Part shown: in pieces, positions 34,815-43,657 of the stretch | Numbering within the stretch: position 1 is the first letter of the stretch | How the letters are laid out: each line of letters opens with the position of its first letter | DNA from: Mitsuaria sp. GD03876 | GTDB taxonomy: Bacteria; Pseudomonadota; Gammaproteobacteria; Burkholderiales; Burkholderiaceae_C | Reading direction: 5' to 3' | DNA length: 64,000 bases | NCBI RefSeq assembly: GCF_029840635.1 | Contig: NZ_JAOCCU010000026.1 | Coordinates: forward strand, 22,132-86,131 | Notes under the pieces: model-generated | Databases searched by the model: none | Told to the model about the DNA's origin: nothing | The model's input: the letters and a program-made list of their open reading frames with translations, nothing else | Made by a program: the position numbers and the translations under genes

Positions 34815-37800
34815 TCAATGCGAGGTGACCGGCGCGCCGAGCAGCCGCAGCACTTCCCGCACCGCCTGCGCCCGGTCCTTGGGATCGCTGAGCGCCTTGT
34901 CGATGCGCAGCTTCTCGTTGCCCACCAGCTTGATGTTGCGGTTCTTCTGCACCAGCTCGATCACCCGCATCGGATCGATCGGCGGGTTGGGCCGGAAGTT
35001 GATGTTGATGACCGTCGGCGCCGCGTCGATCTTCATCACGCCGTAGGGCTTGGCCAGCACCCGCAGCCGGTGCGTGTCGAACAGCGTCTGCCCCTGCGCC
35101 GGCAGCTTGCCGAAGCGGTCGGTGATCTCCTCGAGCATCGCGTCGATCTGTTCGGCCCGGTCCGCCGTGGCCAGCCGCTTGTACAGCGACAGCCGCTGGT
35201 GCACGTCGCCGCAGTAGGCGTCGGGCAGCAGCGCGGGCGCGTGCAGGTTGATCTCGGTCGTCGCCGACAGCGGGCTGAGCAGGTCCGGCTCGCGCCCGGC
35301 CTTGAGCGAGCGCACCGCCTCGGACAGCATCTCGTTGTAGAGCTGGAAACCGACCTCCATCATGTTGCCGCTCTGGTGCTCGCCCAGCACCTCGCCGGCG
35401 CCGCGGATCTCCAGGTCGTGCATCGCCAGGTAGAAGCCCGAGCCCAGCTCCTCCATCGCCTGGATCGCCTCCAGGCGCTGCGCGGCCTGCTTGGTCAGGC
35501 CCTCGACGTCCGGCACCATCAGGTAGGCATAGGCCTGGTGATGCGAACGCCCGACGCGCCCGCGCAGCTGGTGCAGCTGCGCCAGGCCGAACTTGTCGGC
35601 GCGGCTGATGACGATGGTGTTGGCCGACGGGACGTCGATGCCGGTCTCGATGATGGTCGAGCACAGCAGCAGGTTGTGCTTGCCGCCGACGAACTCGCGC
35701 ATCACCCGCTCCAGCTCGCGTTCGGGCATCTGGCCGTGGGCGACGACGATGCGGGCCTCCGGCAGCAGTTCCTGCAGCTTCATGCGCCGGTTCTCGATCG
35801 TCTCCACCTCGTTGTGCAGGAAGTAGACCTGGCCGCCGCGCTTGAGCTCGCGCAGCACCGCCTCGCGGATCGTGCCGCTGGTCTCGCTGCGCACGAAGGT
35901 CTTGATCGCCAGCCGGCGCTGCGGCGCGGTGGCGATGACGCTCAGGTCGCGCAACCCCTCCAGCGCCATACCCAGCGTGCGCGGGATCGGCGTGGCGGTC
36001 AGCGTCAGCACGTCGACCTCGGCGCGCATGGCCTTCATCGCCTCCTTGTGGCGCACGCCGAAGCGGTGTTCCTCGTCGATGACGAGCAGCCCCAGGCGCT
36101 TGAACTTCACCTCGGCGGAGAGCAGCTTGTGCGTGCCGATGACGATGTCGATCGAGCCGTCGGCCAGGCCCTCCATCGCCGCCTTGATCTCCTTGGCGGA
36201 GCGGAAGCGGCTCATCTCGGCGACCTTGACCGGCCACTTGCCGAAGCGGTCGGCGATGTTCTGGAAATGCTGCTCGGCCAGCAGCGTCGTCGGCGCCAGC
36301 AGCGCGACCTGCTTGCCGCCCATCACCGCGACGAAGGCGGCGCGCAGCGCCACCTCGGTCTTGCCGAAGCCCACGTCGCCGCAGACCAGCCGGTCCATCG
36401 GCTTCGGGCTGATCATGTCCTGGATGACGGCATGGATCGCGGCGCGCTGGTCGGGGGTCTCCTCGAAGCCGAAGCTCGCGGCGAAGGCCTCGTAGTCGTG
36501 CGGCGAGTAGCGGAAGGCGTGGCCCTCGCGCGCCGCGCGGCGGGCGTACAGGTTCAGCAGTTCGGCGGCGGTGTCGCGCACCTGCTCGGCGGCCTTGCGC
36601 TTGGCCTTGTCCCACTGGGCCGAACCCAGCTTGTGCAGCGGCGCCTCCTCCGCGCTGACGCCGGTGTAGCGGCTGATCAGGTGCAGCTGCGCCACCGGCA
36701 CGTACAGCGTGGCCTTGTCGGCGTACTCCAGGTGCAGGAACTCGCTGGGGCCGTCGCCCAGGTCGATGTTGATCAGCCCCAGGTAGCGACCGATGCCGTG
36801 GTTGGTGTGCACCACCGGGTCGCCGACCTTCAGCTCGGACAGGTCCTTGATCAGCGCGTTGACGTCGCTGACCTGTTCCTGCTTGCGGCGCCGGCGCGTC
36901 GTCGGCGTCGTGGCGAACAGCTCGGTCTCGGTGAGCAGCTGGATCTGGCGGCCCTCGTCGGGCTCGTTCCAGAAGAAGCCCGCCGCCAGCGGCGCGGCGG
37001 TGATCGCGAAGCGTTCGTCCGGGTTGGCCTCGAACTCCGCGAGGTCCTTCACCGAGGGCGGATCGATCTTGTTGTCGCGCAGCAGCTCGAGCAGGCTTTC
37101 GCGCCGGCCCTCGCTCTCGGCCAGCAGCAGCACGCGGAAGGCCGTGTCCTTCAGGTGCGCGGCCAGCCGCGCCAGCGGTTCCTGCGCGCCGCGCTCGACG
37201 CTGACGTCGGGCAGCGGGCGGGCGTAGTCGACCGCGTCACGTCCGCGCACCGACAGCACCGCGTGGCGGTGCGTCGCGGTGAAGAAGTCCTCGGGCCGCA
37301 GGAAGATCGCCTCGGGCGGCAGGATCGGCCGGTCCGGGTCGTGCTGCAGGAAGCGGTGGCGCTCGCGGGTGTCGGTCCAGAAGCGCTGCAGCGCCTCGTC
37401 GACCTCGCCGTGCAGCGCCAGGCCCGCCTCGGCCGGCAGGTAGTCGAAGACGCTGGCGATCTCGTCGAAGAACAGCGGCAGGTAGTACTCGATGCCGGCG
37501 GTGGCCAGGCCGGTGTCGATGTCCTTGTACAGGCGCGACCGGGTCGGGTCGCCGTCCATCTTCTCGCGCCAGCGTGCGCGGAAGGCCTTGCGCGAGGCCT
37601 CATCCATCGGGAACTCGCGGCCCGGCAGCAGGCGGACCTCGGGCACCGGGTACAGCGAGCGCTGCGAGTCCGGGTCGAACACGCGGATCGAATCCACCTC
37701 GTCGCCGAACAGGTCCACGCGGTAGGGCACCGGCGAGCCCATCGGGAAGAGGTCGATCAGGCCGCCGCGCACCGCGTACTCGCCGGGCGAGACCACCTGG

Positions 37801-38282
37801 CTGACATGCTGGTAGCCGCCCAGCGTCAGTTGGCGCTTCAGGCCGGCCTCGTCCAGGCGCTGCTTCTGGCGGAAGTTGAAGGTCGTGGCGGCGAGGAAGG
37901 ACGGCGGGGCCAGCCGCGTCAGCGCGGTGGTGGCCGGCAGCAGCACGACGTCCAGGTCGCGTTCGGCCGCCGGTTTCCCGTTGGCCTGCAGCAGCCGCCA
38001 CAGCGTGGCCAGGCGTTCGGAGATCAGGTCCTGGTGCGGGCTGAAGCTGTCGTAGGGCAGGGTTTCCCAGTCGGGGAAGACGGCCACGCGCAGCTCGGGC
38101 GCGAAGAACTTGAGTTCGTCCTCCAGGCGCTGGGTGTCGCCAGGCTCGGCGGTCACGATCAGCGTGAGGCGGCCGGCGTCGAGCTGCTGGCGCGCGAAGC
38201 GGGCGAGCAACAGCGCATCGGCGGAGCCGGTGGGGCGGGGCAGGGTGAAGCGTTTGCCGGGGAGGATCGTGGACAGCTGCAT
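34815..38282 (-). CDS. mfd: Transcription-repair coupling factor
   Basis: ATP-dependent translocase that removes stalled RNA polymerase and recruits UvrA. Its 1155 residues match the family (E. coli 1148). Order: UvrB-like N-terminal domain, RNA-polymerase interaction domain around 'DLKVGDPVVHTNHGIGRYLG'-type sequence (here 'LKVGDPVVHTNHGIGRYLGL'), helicase domains with Walker A 'CGDVGFGKTEVALRAAF', 'VIDEEHRFGVRHKE' and 'TLTATPIPRT', and the C-terminal TRCF domain. ATG at 38282 gives the typical 'MQLSTILPGKRFTLPRP'; the longer frame is unsupported. The large open frame on the opposite strand is a codon-bias shadow. Confidence 0.97.
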   Translation of the reverse strand: MQLSTILPGKRFTLPRPTGSADALLLARFARQQLDAGRLTLIVTAEPGDTQRLEDELKFFAPELRVAVFPDWETLPYDSFSPHQDLISERLATLWRLLQANGKPAAERDLDVVLLPATTALTRLAPPSFLAATTFNFRQKQRLDEAGLKRQLTLGGYQHVSQVVSPGEYAVRGGLIDLFPMGSPVPYRVDLFGDEVDSIRVFDPDSQRSLYPVPEVRLLPGREFPMDEASRKAFRARWREKMDGDPTRSRLYKDIDTGLATAGIEYYLPLFFDEIASVFDYLPAEAGLALHGEVDEALQRFWTDTRERHRFLQHDPDRPILPPEAIFLRPEDFFTATHRHAVLSVRGRDAVDYARPLPDVSVERGAQEPLARLAAHLKDTAFRVLLLAESEGRRESLLELLRDNKIDPPSVKDLAEFEANPDERFAITAAPLAAGFFWNEPDEGRQIQLLTETELFATTPTTRRRRKQEQVSDVNALIKDLSELKVGDPVVHTNHGIGRYLGLINIDLGDGPSEFLHLEYADKATLYVPVAQLHLISRYTGVSAEEAPLHKLGSAQWDKAKRKAAEQVRDTAAELLNLYARRAAREGHAFRYSPHDYEAFAASFGFEETPDQRAAIHAVIQDMISPKPMDRLVCGDVGFGKTEVALRAAFVAVMGGKQVALLAPTTLLAEQHFQNIADRFGKWPVKVAEMSRFRSAKEIKAAMEGLADGSIDIVIGTHKLLSAEVKFKRLGLLVIDEEHRFGVRHKEAMKAMRAEVDVLTLTATPIPRTLGMALEGLRDLSVIATAPQRRLAIKTFVRSETSGTIREAVLRELKRGGQVYFLHNEVETIENRRMKLQELLPEARIVVAHGQMPERELERVMREFVGGKHNLLLCSTIIETGIDVPSANTIVISRADKFGLAQLHQLRGRVGRSHHQAYAYLMVPDVEGLTKQAAQRLEAIQAMEELGSGFYLAMHDLEIRGAGEVLGEHQSGNMMEVGFQLYNEMLSEAVRSLKAGREPDLLSPLSATTEINLHAPALLPDAYCGDVHQRLSLYKRLATADRAEQIDAMLEEITDRFGKLPAQGQTLFDTHRLRVLAKPYGVMKIDAAPTVININFRPNPPIDPMRVIELVQKNRNIKLVGNEKLRIDKALSDPKDRAQAVREVLRLLGAPVTSH

Positions 38283-38530
38283 GGCGCACAAATGAGGACA
38301 GCCCCGGGAGGGGCTTGCCGGGAATTGTAGGGAGGCGGCGGCGACAGGCCGTGACAGGAGCGACAAGGCGGCAGTCGGCGTACCCGCCGCGCGGTTCCTG
38401 GTGCATCCCGGCGGCGGGTGGACGCGGGCGGGGGATCGGACGGCGCGCGGCCACCCACGGCGGTCATTGGTGCGGGGGTCGGGCGCTTCGAAGAATGACG
38501 GCTGGTTTGACAACATACGGAGCCCGCCTC

Positions 38531-41323
38531 ATGTCCCTCGTCCCTGTTCCCCTGCGAGGCCTCGCCGCCGCGGCGTTGCTGGCCTGCCTGCCGGCCGGCG
38601 CGCGGGCCCAGTCCGCCGTTCCGGTTCTCGCGCCGCTGGCCCTGCCCGAGGGCGCCATGCCGCACGGCGCCGACGTGAGGCCGGACGGCGCCGGCCGGTT
38701 GCGCATCGTGCAGTCGGCCGAACGCGCCGCGATCGAGTGGCGCCGATTCGACATCGGCCAGGGCGCCGCGGTGCTTGTCGACCAGCAGGCGCCGCACTGG
38801 GTCCTGGTGAACCGGGTGACCGGCGGGGCGCCGAGCCAGCTGCACGGCGGACTCCAGGCCAAGGGCCAGGTGTTCCTGCTCAACGAGCAGGGCGTGACCA
38901 TCGGCTCGGGCGCGCGGATCGAGGTCGGTGGACTGGCGGTGTCGACCCTCCGGCAGACGGACGGCTGGCAGCGGCTGGATGCGCAGGCGCTCGCGGCGCA
39001 GCGCGGCGACGGCGGCGCGATCCGGCATGGCGGCACGATCCGGGTGGCCGAGGGCGGCGTGGCGGTCTTCAACGGCGCCGAGGTCGCGCTGAACGGCAGC
39101 GTCACCCTGCCCGGCGGGCACCTGCTCGCGCACGGCGGGAAGGTCGCCGTGGGCCCGGAGGCGCGCGTGGACGCCGCGGCGACCGGCGTGACGCGCGCCG
39201 GATCGATCTCGATCAGCGCCAAGGGCGACCTGAGCAGCGCCGGCGTGCTGATCGCCGCCGCCGAGAAGGCCCATGGCGGAAAGATCCGTTTGAGCGCGGG
39301 CCACGTGACCCTGGCGGGACAGCTCGCCGCCGACAGCGAGCGTCGAGACGGCGGCGAGCTGCACGTGGAGGGCCTCCGGGGCGTGAAGGGCGGCGCCACG
39401 ATGCATGCCAGCGGCGGACGCTCGGGCGGAAGCATCGAGATCGCCGCGGGCACCGGGGCGCTGACCGCGAAGGGCCGCGCGTTCAAGGCGGAGGGCAAGG
39501 AAGGTCGAGGCGGGACGATCGCGCTGCGGGGCTCGACCCTGGACTTGAAGGACATCACCGTGAACGCCAACGGGGCGACCGCCGGCGGCTCGGTGAGCCT
39601 GCGCGCCGACAGCGCGGCCCTGGCGGCGCCGTTGCGCGTATGGAAACGCAGCGAGATCGTCGCGAACGCGACGGTCTCCGGCCCGGGTGGACAGGTGTCC
39701 TTCATCTCGGCGGGCGCGATCGGGACGGACGCGAACACCCAGCTGCGTGTCAAGGGCGCCGGGCCCGCCGGCGTGCCGGGCACGCTGAGCCTGCTCGCCA
39801 AGGCCGGTTCGCGGCCGATGCCGTTCATGGATTTCGGCGCCGGCCGCGGCGGCACCTTGCAGCTTGGCGCCAGGAACTGGGAGATCGACGTCGATCCGAA
39901 GCGGCGCAGCGACCTCCCTCCCGATGCGGACAGCGCGCCCGCCCGCGTGTCGGGCGCGGACCTGTCGGGGTGGCTGGACGCGGGGCGGACGGTCGAGCTG
40001 CGGGCCACGGGGCGCATCGAGGTGAAGCAGCACATCACCACCCAGGCGATGGATGCCGGCGCGCTGACGCTGAACGCCAGCGACATCACGCTGCGCAGCC
40101 CCATCGCGCGGGCGGCCGGCGATGTCCGGCTGGTCCTGACGTCGACGGGGGAACCGGGCGGGATCACGATGACGGACGGCGTGCCCATCGATGCGCCGAC
40201 ATCGCGGGTGTCGTTCGAGACGTCGCCGCCCAACCCGGACGGGAGCCACCCGGACGACGGGAAGCTGACGCTGGGCGTGGTGCGCGCGGCGCAGCTGCAT
40301 GTCGACGTCAAGAATGCCGGCGTGAACGTCGTCGTCGCGGACAAGACCTACGACGGCACCACCGCGGCCACCGTGTCGTCGGGCAGCCTGGTGGGCATCG
40401 AGCTGCTGCCGACGAGCAACCTGCGGGCGCAGGTCGTGGCGGAGTTCGTCGACAAGCAGGCGGGGGACGACAAGGTGGCGATCGCCAGCGCGTGGCTGTG
40501 GGGCTTCAATGGCGAACGGCGCATCAAGCTGCCGTTCAGCGAGATCAGGACCAACGCGGGCGACACGGGGACGCGGATCTCCAGGAGCTGGGAGACCGTG
40601 GCGACGATCCATCCGCTGCGGGTGCCGGTGACCGGCGTGGCGCCGACGAAGACCTACGACGGCACGCGCGCGGCGCGGGTCGACCTGACGGTCGTTCCCC
40701 TGCCGGGCGACGAGGTGGTCGTCACCCATGGCGGCGCCGAGTTCGACAACGCGCTTCCCGGCGAGGGCAAGACGGTGACGGTGCGCGGCCTGCGCGTGGC
40801 CGGGCGGGACGGCGGCAACTACGCGACGCCGGACCTCCTGACGCTCGCCGGCAGCATCGAGGGCAAGGTCATCGACCCGGTGCGCCCGGTCGTCGAGCCG
40901 GTGACGCCGGTGATCGATCCCGTGACGCCGGTGATCGAGCCGGTGAGGCCTGTGATCGATCCGGTGATGCCGGTGATCGAGCCGGTGAGGCCCGTGGTGG
41001 ATCCCGTGATGCCCGTGATCGATCCGGTGAGGCCAGTGGTCGATCCCGTGACGCCGGCGATTGCTCCGGTCACCCCTGTCGTCGATCGCGTGGCGCCGAC
41101 GGTCCATCCGGCGGAGCCGGCGTGGCGACGGAACGGGTGGCCCGGCCCGTCGGGGGGCGCCTGCGGGCCCGCGCCGGACGACGAGGACATGGCGCCTCGC
41201 TCGTGCGACATGCGCGGGTTCGAGCGCTCCGCGCTGTCCCCCGAGGCACCGCTGGTGACCGGCGATGTGCGCCGTGCTCCCGATCGGCAAGACCTGTCCC
41301 CGAACCGCCGCCGGGGTTCCTGA
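38531..41323 (+). CDS. Two-partner-secretion exoprotein (TpsA, haemagglutinin-like)
   Basis: A 930-residue exported protein. Signal peptide 1-24 ('GLAAAALLACLPAGARA'). The TPS domain (about 25-250) has 'AAIEWRRFDIGQGAAVLVDQ' (cf. the 'NxxSFNIG' box), 'VLVNRVTGGAPSQLHGGLQA' and 'VFLLNEQGVTIGSGARI', as in FhaB-type proteins. A beta-helical middle follows, then two YDG-type repeats ('DKTYDGTTAA', 'TKTYDGTRAA'), a 7-residue Val/Pro repeat and a soluble tail. GGAG lies 8 bases before the ATG. The transporter TpsB is encoded next (137-base gap). It is short for the family; a secreted adhesin or toxin-carrier role is inferred, with no toxin domain recognised. Confidence 0.85.
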   Translation: MSLVPVPLRGLAAAALLACLPAGARAQSAVPVLAPLALPEGAMPHGADVRPDGAGRLRIVQSAERAAIEWRRFDIGQGAAVLVDQQAPHWVLVNRVTGGAPSQLHGGLQAKGQVFLLNEQGVTIGSGARIEVGGLAVSTLRQTDGWQRLDAQALAAQRGDGGAIRHGGTIRVAEGGVAVFNGAEVALNGSVTLPGGHLLAHGGKVAVGPEARVDAAATGVTRAGSISISAKGDLSSAGVLIAAAEKAHGGKIRLSAGHVTLAGQLAADSERRDGGELHVEGLRGVKGGATMHASGGRSGGSIEIAAGTGALTAKGRAFKAEGKEGRGGTIALRGSTLDLKDITVNANGATAGGSVSLRADSAALAAPLRVWKRSEIVANATVSGPGGQVSFISAGAIGTDANTQLRVKGAGPAGVPGTLSLLAKAGSRPMPFMDFGAGRGGTLQLGARNWEIDVDPKRRSDLPPDADSAPARVSGADLSGWLDAGRTVELRATGRIEVKQHITTQAMDAGALTLNASDITLRSPIARAAGDVRLVLTSTGEPGGITMTDGVPIDAPTSRVSFETSPPNPDGSHPDDGKLTLGVVRAAQLHVDVKNAGVNVVVADKTYDGTTAATVSSGSLVGIELLPTSNLRAQVVAEFVDKQAGDDKVAIASAWLWGFNGERRIKLPFSEIRTNAGDTGTRISRSWETVATIHPLRVPVTGVAPTKTYDGTRAARVDLTVVPLPGDEVVVTHGGAEFDNALPGEGKTVTVRGLRVAGRDGGNYATPDLLTLAGSIEGKVIDPVRPVVEPVTPVIDPVTPVIEPVRPVIDPVMPVIEPVRPVVDPVMPVIDPVRPVVDPVTPAIAPVTPVVDRVAPTVHPAEPAWRRNGWPGPSGGACGPAPDDEDMAPRSCDMRGFERSALSPEAPLVTGDVRRAPDRQDLSPNRRRGS
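40868..41098 (+). repeat. 21-bp coding tandem repeat (7-residue Val/Pro unit)
   Basis: Eleven consecutive 21-base units encode the 7-residue pattern V-[IV]-[DE]-P-V-[RTM]-P, for example 'VIDPVRP'. It forms an extended stalk after the YDG modules of the TpsA protein. The high identity between units makes length variation by recombination likely. The opposite strand reads as His/Arg- or Gly/Ile-rich open frames, which are shadows. Confidence 0.9.
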
Positions 41324-41459
41324 CGGCAAGCGGTGCCATCGCGACCTGGATCGAGGGTCGCGGCGGCATCGCACCGCATTGCCGGCCATTGGCCGCCCGG
41401 CCCTGGCTCCAAAGAATGCCGGCCTTGGCGCGCTTCCTCTCACTGATCCTCTAAAAGAC

Positions 41460-43130
41460 ATGCCTCGATTCCCTTCTCGTCCGCAAGGCCGGACGCTGAC
41501 TTCCCGTGCCGTGGCCGGCCTGTTGCTGAGCGCCTCGCCGGCCTGGGCCGAGGCCTCGCCGGACACCGATGCCCGGACCGCCCATGCCGACACTTCGCAC
41601 GCCGACGACTCCCACGCCGGCGCCTCGCGCGTCGATGCCCGGCCGCTTCGCCTGATGCCGTCCGCCGCGCCGGCACCCACGCGGCTGCGCGTGCATGGCG
41701 TGACGGTCCTCGACGCGGAGGACCTGGCGCGGCGCTGGGAGACCCGGCTCGACGGGGATGCCAGCACGGCGGCCGTCGACGCCGCGCTGCGCGGCATCGA
41801 GTCCGAGATCCGCGCGGCGGGCCGCCCGTTCGCGCGGGCCTATCTGCCTCCGCAGGACGGCGCCGCCGCCCCGCGCACCCTGCACGTGGCCGTCGCCGAG
41901 GGCCGGTACGGCCGCGTCGGATTGACCGGCGATGCCGCGCCGCGCGCCGGGCGATGGTTCGACGCGCTGCGCACCGGCGACCCGATCGACGACGTGTTCG
42001 AGCGCCAGCTGCGGCTCGTGTCGCAACTGCCGGGGGTCTCGGCGCGCGCGACGCTGAGCCCGGGCGAGGCCATCGGCGAAGGCGCGGTCGAGGTGGACGT
42101 CCACCAGGCGCGCCGCTGGCAGGCCGAGATCGAGGCCGACAACCACGGCAACCGCTACGCCGGCCGGCACCGTGCCCAGGCGACGGTCCACGCCAACGGG
42201 CTGCTGGTCTTCGGCGACCGGCTGTCGCTGTCGGCCGGCGGCAACGACGGCCGCGGCTGGCAGGGCGCGGCGGCCTACCGGCTGCCGGTGGGCGTGCGCG
42301 GCACGCGGCTGTCGCTGACCGGCGGGCACCACCAGTACGCGCTGGGCGGCGAGTTCAAGCCGCTGCAGGCGCGGGGCTGGGTGGACACGGCCGGCGCGTC
42401 GTTCTCGGTGCCGCTCGTGACGACGCCGACGACCAGCGTCGGCTGGCAGTTCGGGGTGGAGGGGCGGCGCATCGTCAACCGCCAGGACGCGGTCGAGCTG
42501 CGCGACCGGCGCCAGGCGGTGGCGGTGAAGACCGGCCTGAGCGGCGTGGTCCGCGGCGAGGGCTGGGTCGCCTGGGGCGGCGTGTCGGGCGAGGCCGCGA
42601 CGTTGCGGCTGCTGGACGACGACGCGCGCCGGTTCGACGCCGCCAGCGCCCGGGTGGCCGGCGAGTCGCTGGTGCTGTCCTCGGAGCTGGCGCTGCTCAA
42701 GGGCTGGGGCGCCTGGTCGATGCTGCTGCGCGGCGCGAGCCAGCTGTCCGACCGCAACGTGGATGCGTCGCGCAAGTTCGTGCTCGGCGGCCCCGGCAGC
42801 GTGCGCGCCTGGCCGACGGGCGAGACCTCGGGCGACCAGGGCGCGCTGCTCCAGGGCGAGCTGCGTTACCGCGCGGGCGCGGCGGAGCCGTTCGCGTTCC
42901 TGGACGCGGGGCGGGTGAAGTTCCACCACAGCGCGTGGGAGGCCGCCGGGCGCAAGCACCCGGGCCGCGGGCTGGCCGGCGCCGGACTGGGGGTGCGCTG
43001 GCAGCACGGCGGCTGGCACGCCGAGGCGAGCGCGGCCTGGCGGCTGGCGCCGCAGACGCTGCGGCGATCGCTCGCGGACCCGCGCGCCAAGGCGCCGCAG
43101 GTGTGGGTGAGCCTGGGGTACGCGCTGTGA
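41460..43130 (+). CDS. Two-partner-secretion outer-membrane transporter (TpsB, ShlB/FhaC family)
   Basis: A 556-residue outer-membrane transporter for the TpsA protein. Signal peptide about 1-28 ('AVAGLLLSASPAWAEA'). POTRA-containing region at about 60-210 ('AYLPPQDGAAAPRTLHVAV' being the POTRA linker pattern), then a 16-strand beta-barrel with the conserved 'FVLGGPGSVRAWPTGETSGDQG' segment carrying the L6 loop (V/R)-G-(Y/W)-like motif and a C-terminal 'VWVSLGYAL' ending in a hydrophobic residue. The ATG at 41460 follows an A-rich stretch with no strong ribosome binding site. Directly after tpsA, as usual. Confidence 0.85.
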   Translation: MPRFPSRPQGRTLTSRAVAGLLLSASPAWAEASPDTDARTAHADTSHADDSHAGASRVDARPLRLMPSAAPAPTRLRVHGVTVLDAEDLARRWETRLDGDASTAAVDAALRGIESEIRAAGRPFARAYLPPQDGAAAPRTLHVAVAEGRYGRVGLTGDAAPRAGRWFDALRTGDPIDDVFERQLRLVSQLPGVSARATLSPGEAIGEGAVEVDVHQARRWQAEIEADNHGNRYAGRHRAQATVHANGLLVFGDRLSLSAGGNDGRGWQGAAAYRLPVGVRGTRLSLTGGHHQYALGGEFKPLQARGWVDTAGASFSVPLVTTPTTSVGWQFGVEGRRIVNRQDAVELRDRRQAVAVKTGLSGVVRGEGWVAWGGVSGEAATLRLLDDDARRFDAASARVAGESLVLSSELALLKGWGAWSMLLRGASQLSDRNVDASRKFVLGGPGSVRAWPTGETSGDQGALLQGELRYRAGAAEPFAFLDAGRVKFHHSAWEAAGRKHPGRGLAGAGLGVRWQHGGWHAEASAAWRLAPQTLRRSLADPRAKAPQVWVSLGYAL

Positions 43131-43189
43131 GGCGGCCCAGGGGTACGCCGATGGCGATGGCGATGGCGAGGGATGCCGAGGAGCGGGCG

Positions 43190-43633
43190 ATGAGGACCGA
43201 GGACAGGACGATGCAGGCGCGCAGGGGCCGGCGCCTGAGGCGGCTGGCGGCGGCGATGGTGGCGGTGGGGCTGATCGCGCTGCCGGGCCTGGCCGGCGCG
43301 ACGCAGCCGCGGGACCCCGCGACGCGGCATGGCCGGGCGGACGTCGCGATCGACGGCAAGACGATGACGATCGCCCAGGAGGGGCCGGTGGCGAAGGTCG
43401 ACTGGACATCGTTCAGCATCGCCAAGGGGTTCGCGGTGGTCCCCGACCGCGGCAAGTCCCGCATGCCGCTGACCGCGCGCCTGGCCGTCGCCTGCGAGCA
43501 GGCCCGTGCCGCCGTCGATCGCAGGAACTGCGACGCCGAGTCGCGGATCGCGCCGCCCGCCCCGGGGACCGCGTCCGTGCCGCGGGATGGCGGCCTGCGG
43601 CTGCCGTCCGGCGCGATGGCGGCATCGCGCTGA
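43190..43633 (+). CDS. Short secreted protein with a TPS-like motif
   Basis: A 147-residue protein with a basic N-region and signal peptide ('LAAAMVAVGLIALPGLAGA'). The mature start contains 'GKTMTIAQEGPVAKVDWTSFSIAKG', seen here in pieces as 'MTIAQEGPVAKVDWTSFSI', which resembles the 'SFNIG' box of TPS domains and the same region of TpsA. It lacks the rest of the TPS domain. GAGGAG lies 7 bases before the ATG at 43190, so it looks expressed. It may be a decayed second exoprotein, a decoy, or an accessory of the TPS locus. Confidence 0.6.
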   Translation: MRTEDRTMQARRGRRLRRLAAAMVAVGLIALPGLAGATQPRDPATRHGRADVAIDGKTMTIAQEGPVAKVDWTSFSIAKGFAVVPDRGKSRMPLTARLAVACEQARAAVDRRNCDAESRIAPPAPGTASVPRDGGLRLPSGAMAASR

Positions 43634-43657
43634 AGCGGCATCGCGCCGGCGCGCGGT

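Noticed and set aside
34818..38330. Plus-strand frame of 1170 codons opposite mfd
   Set aside because: mfd is full-length with all motifs; the opposite frame is a shadow of it, rich in Leu/Gln/His/Arg without domains.
40868..41098. Possible CRISPR-like array
   Set aside because: The 21-base units are contiguous without unique spacers and lie in frame in a coding sequence.
38159..41797. Minus-strand frame of 1212 codons with His/Arg-rich repeats
   Set aside because: The repeat is the reverse reading of the 21-bp Val/Pro coding repeat of TpsA; no start signal and no family.
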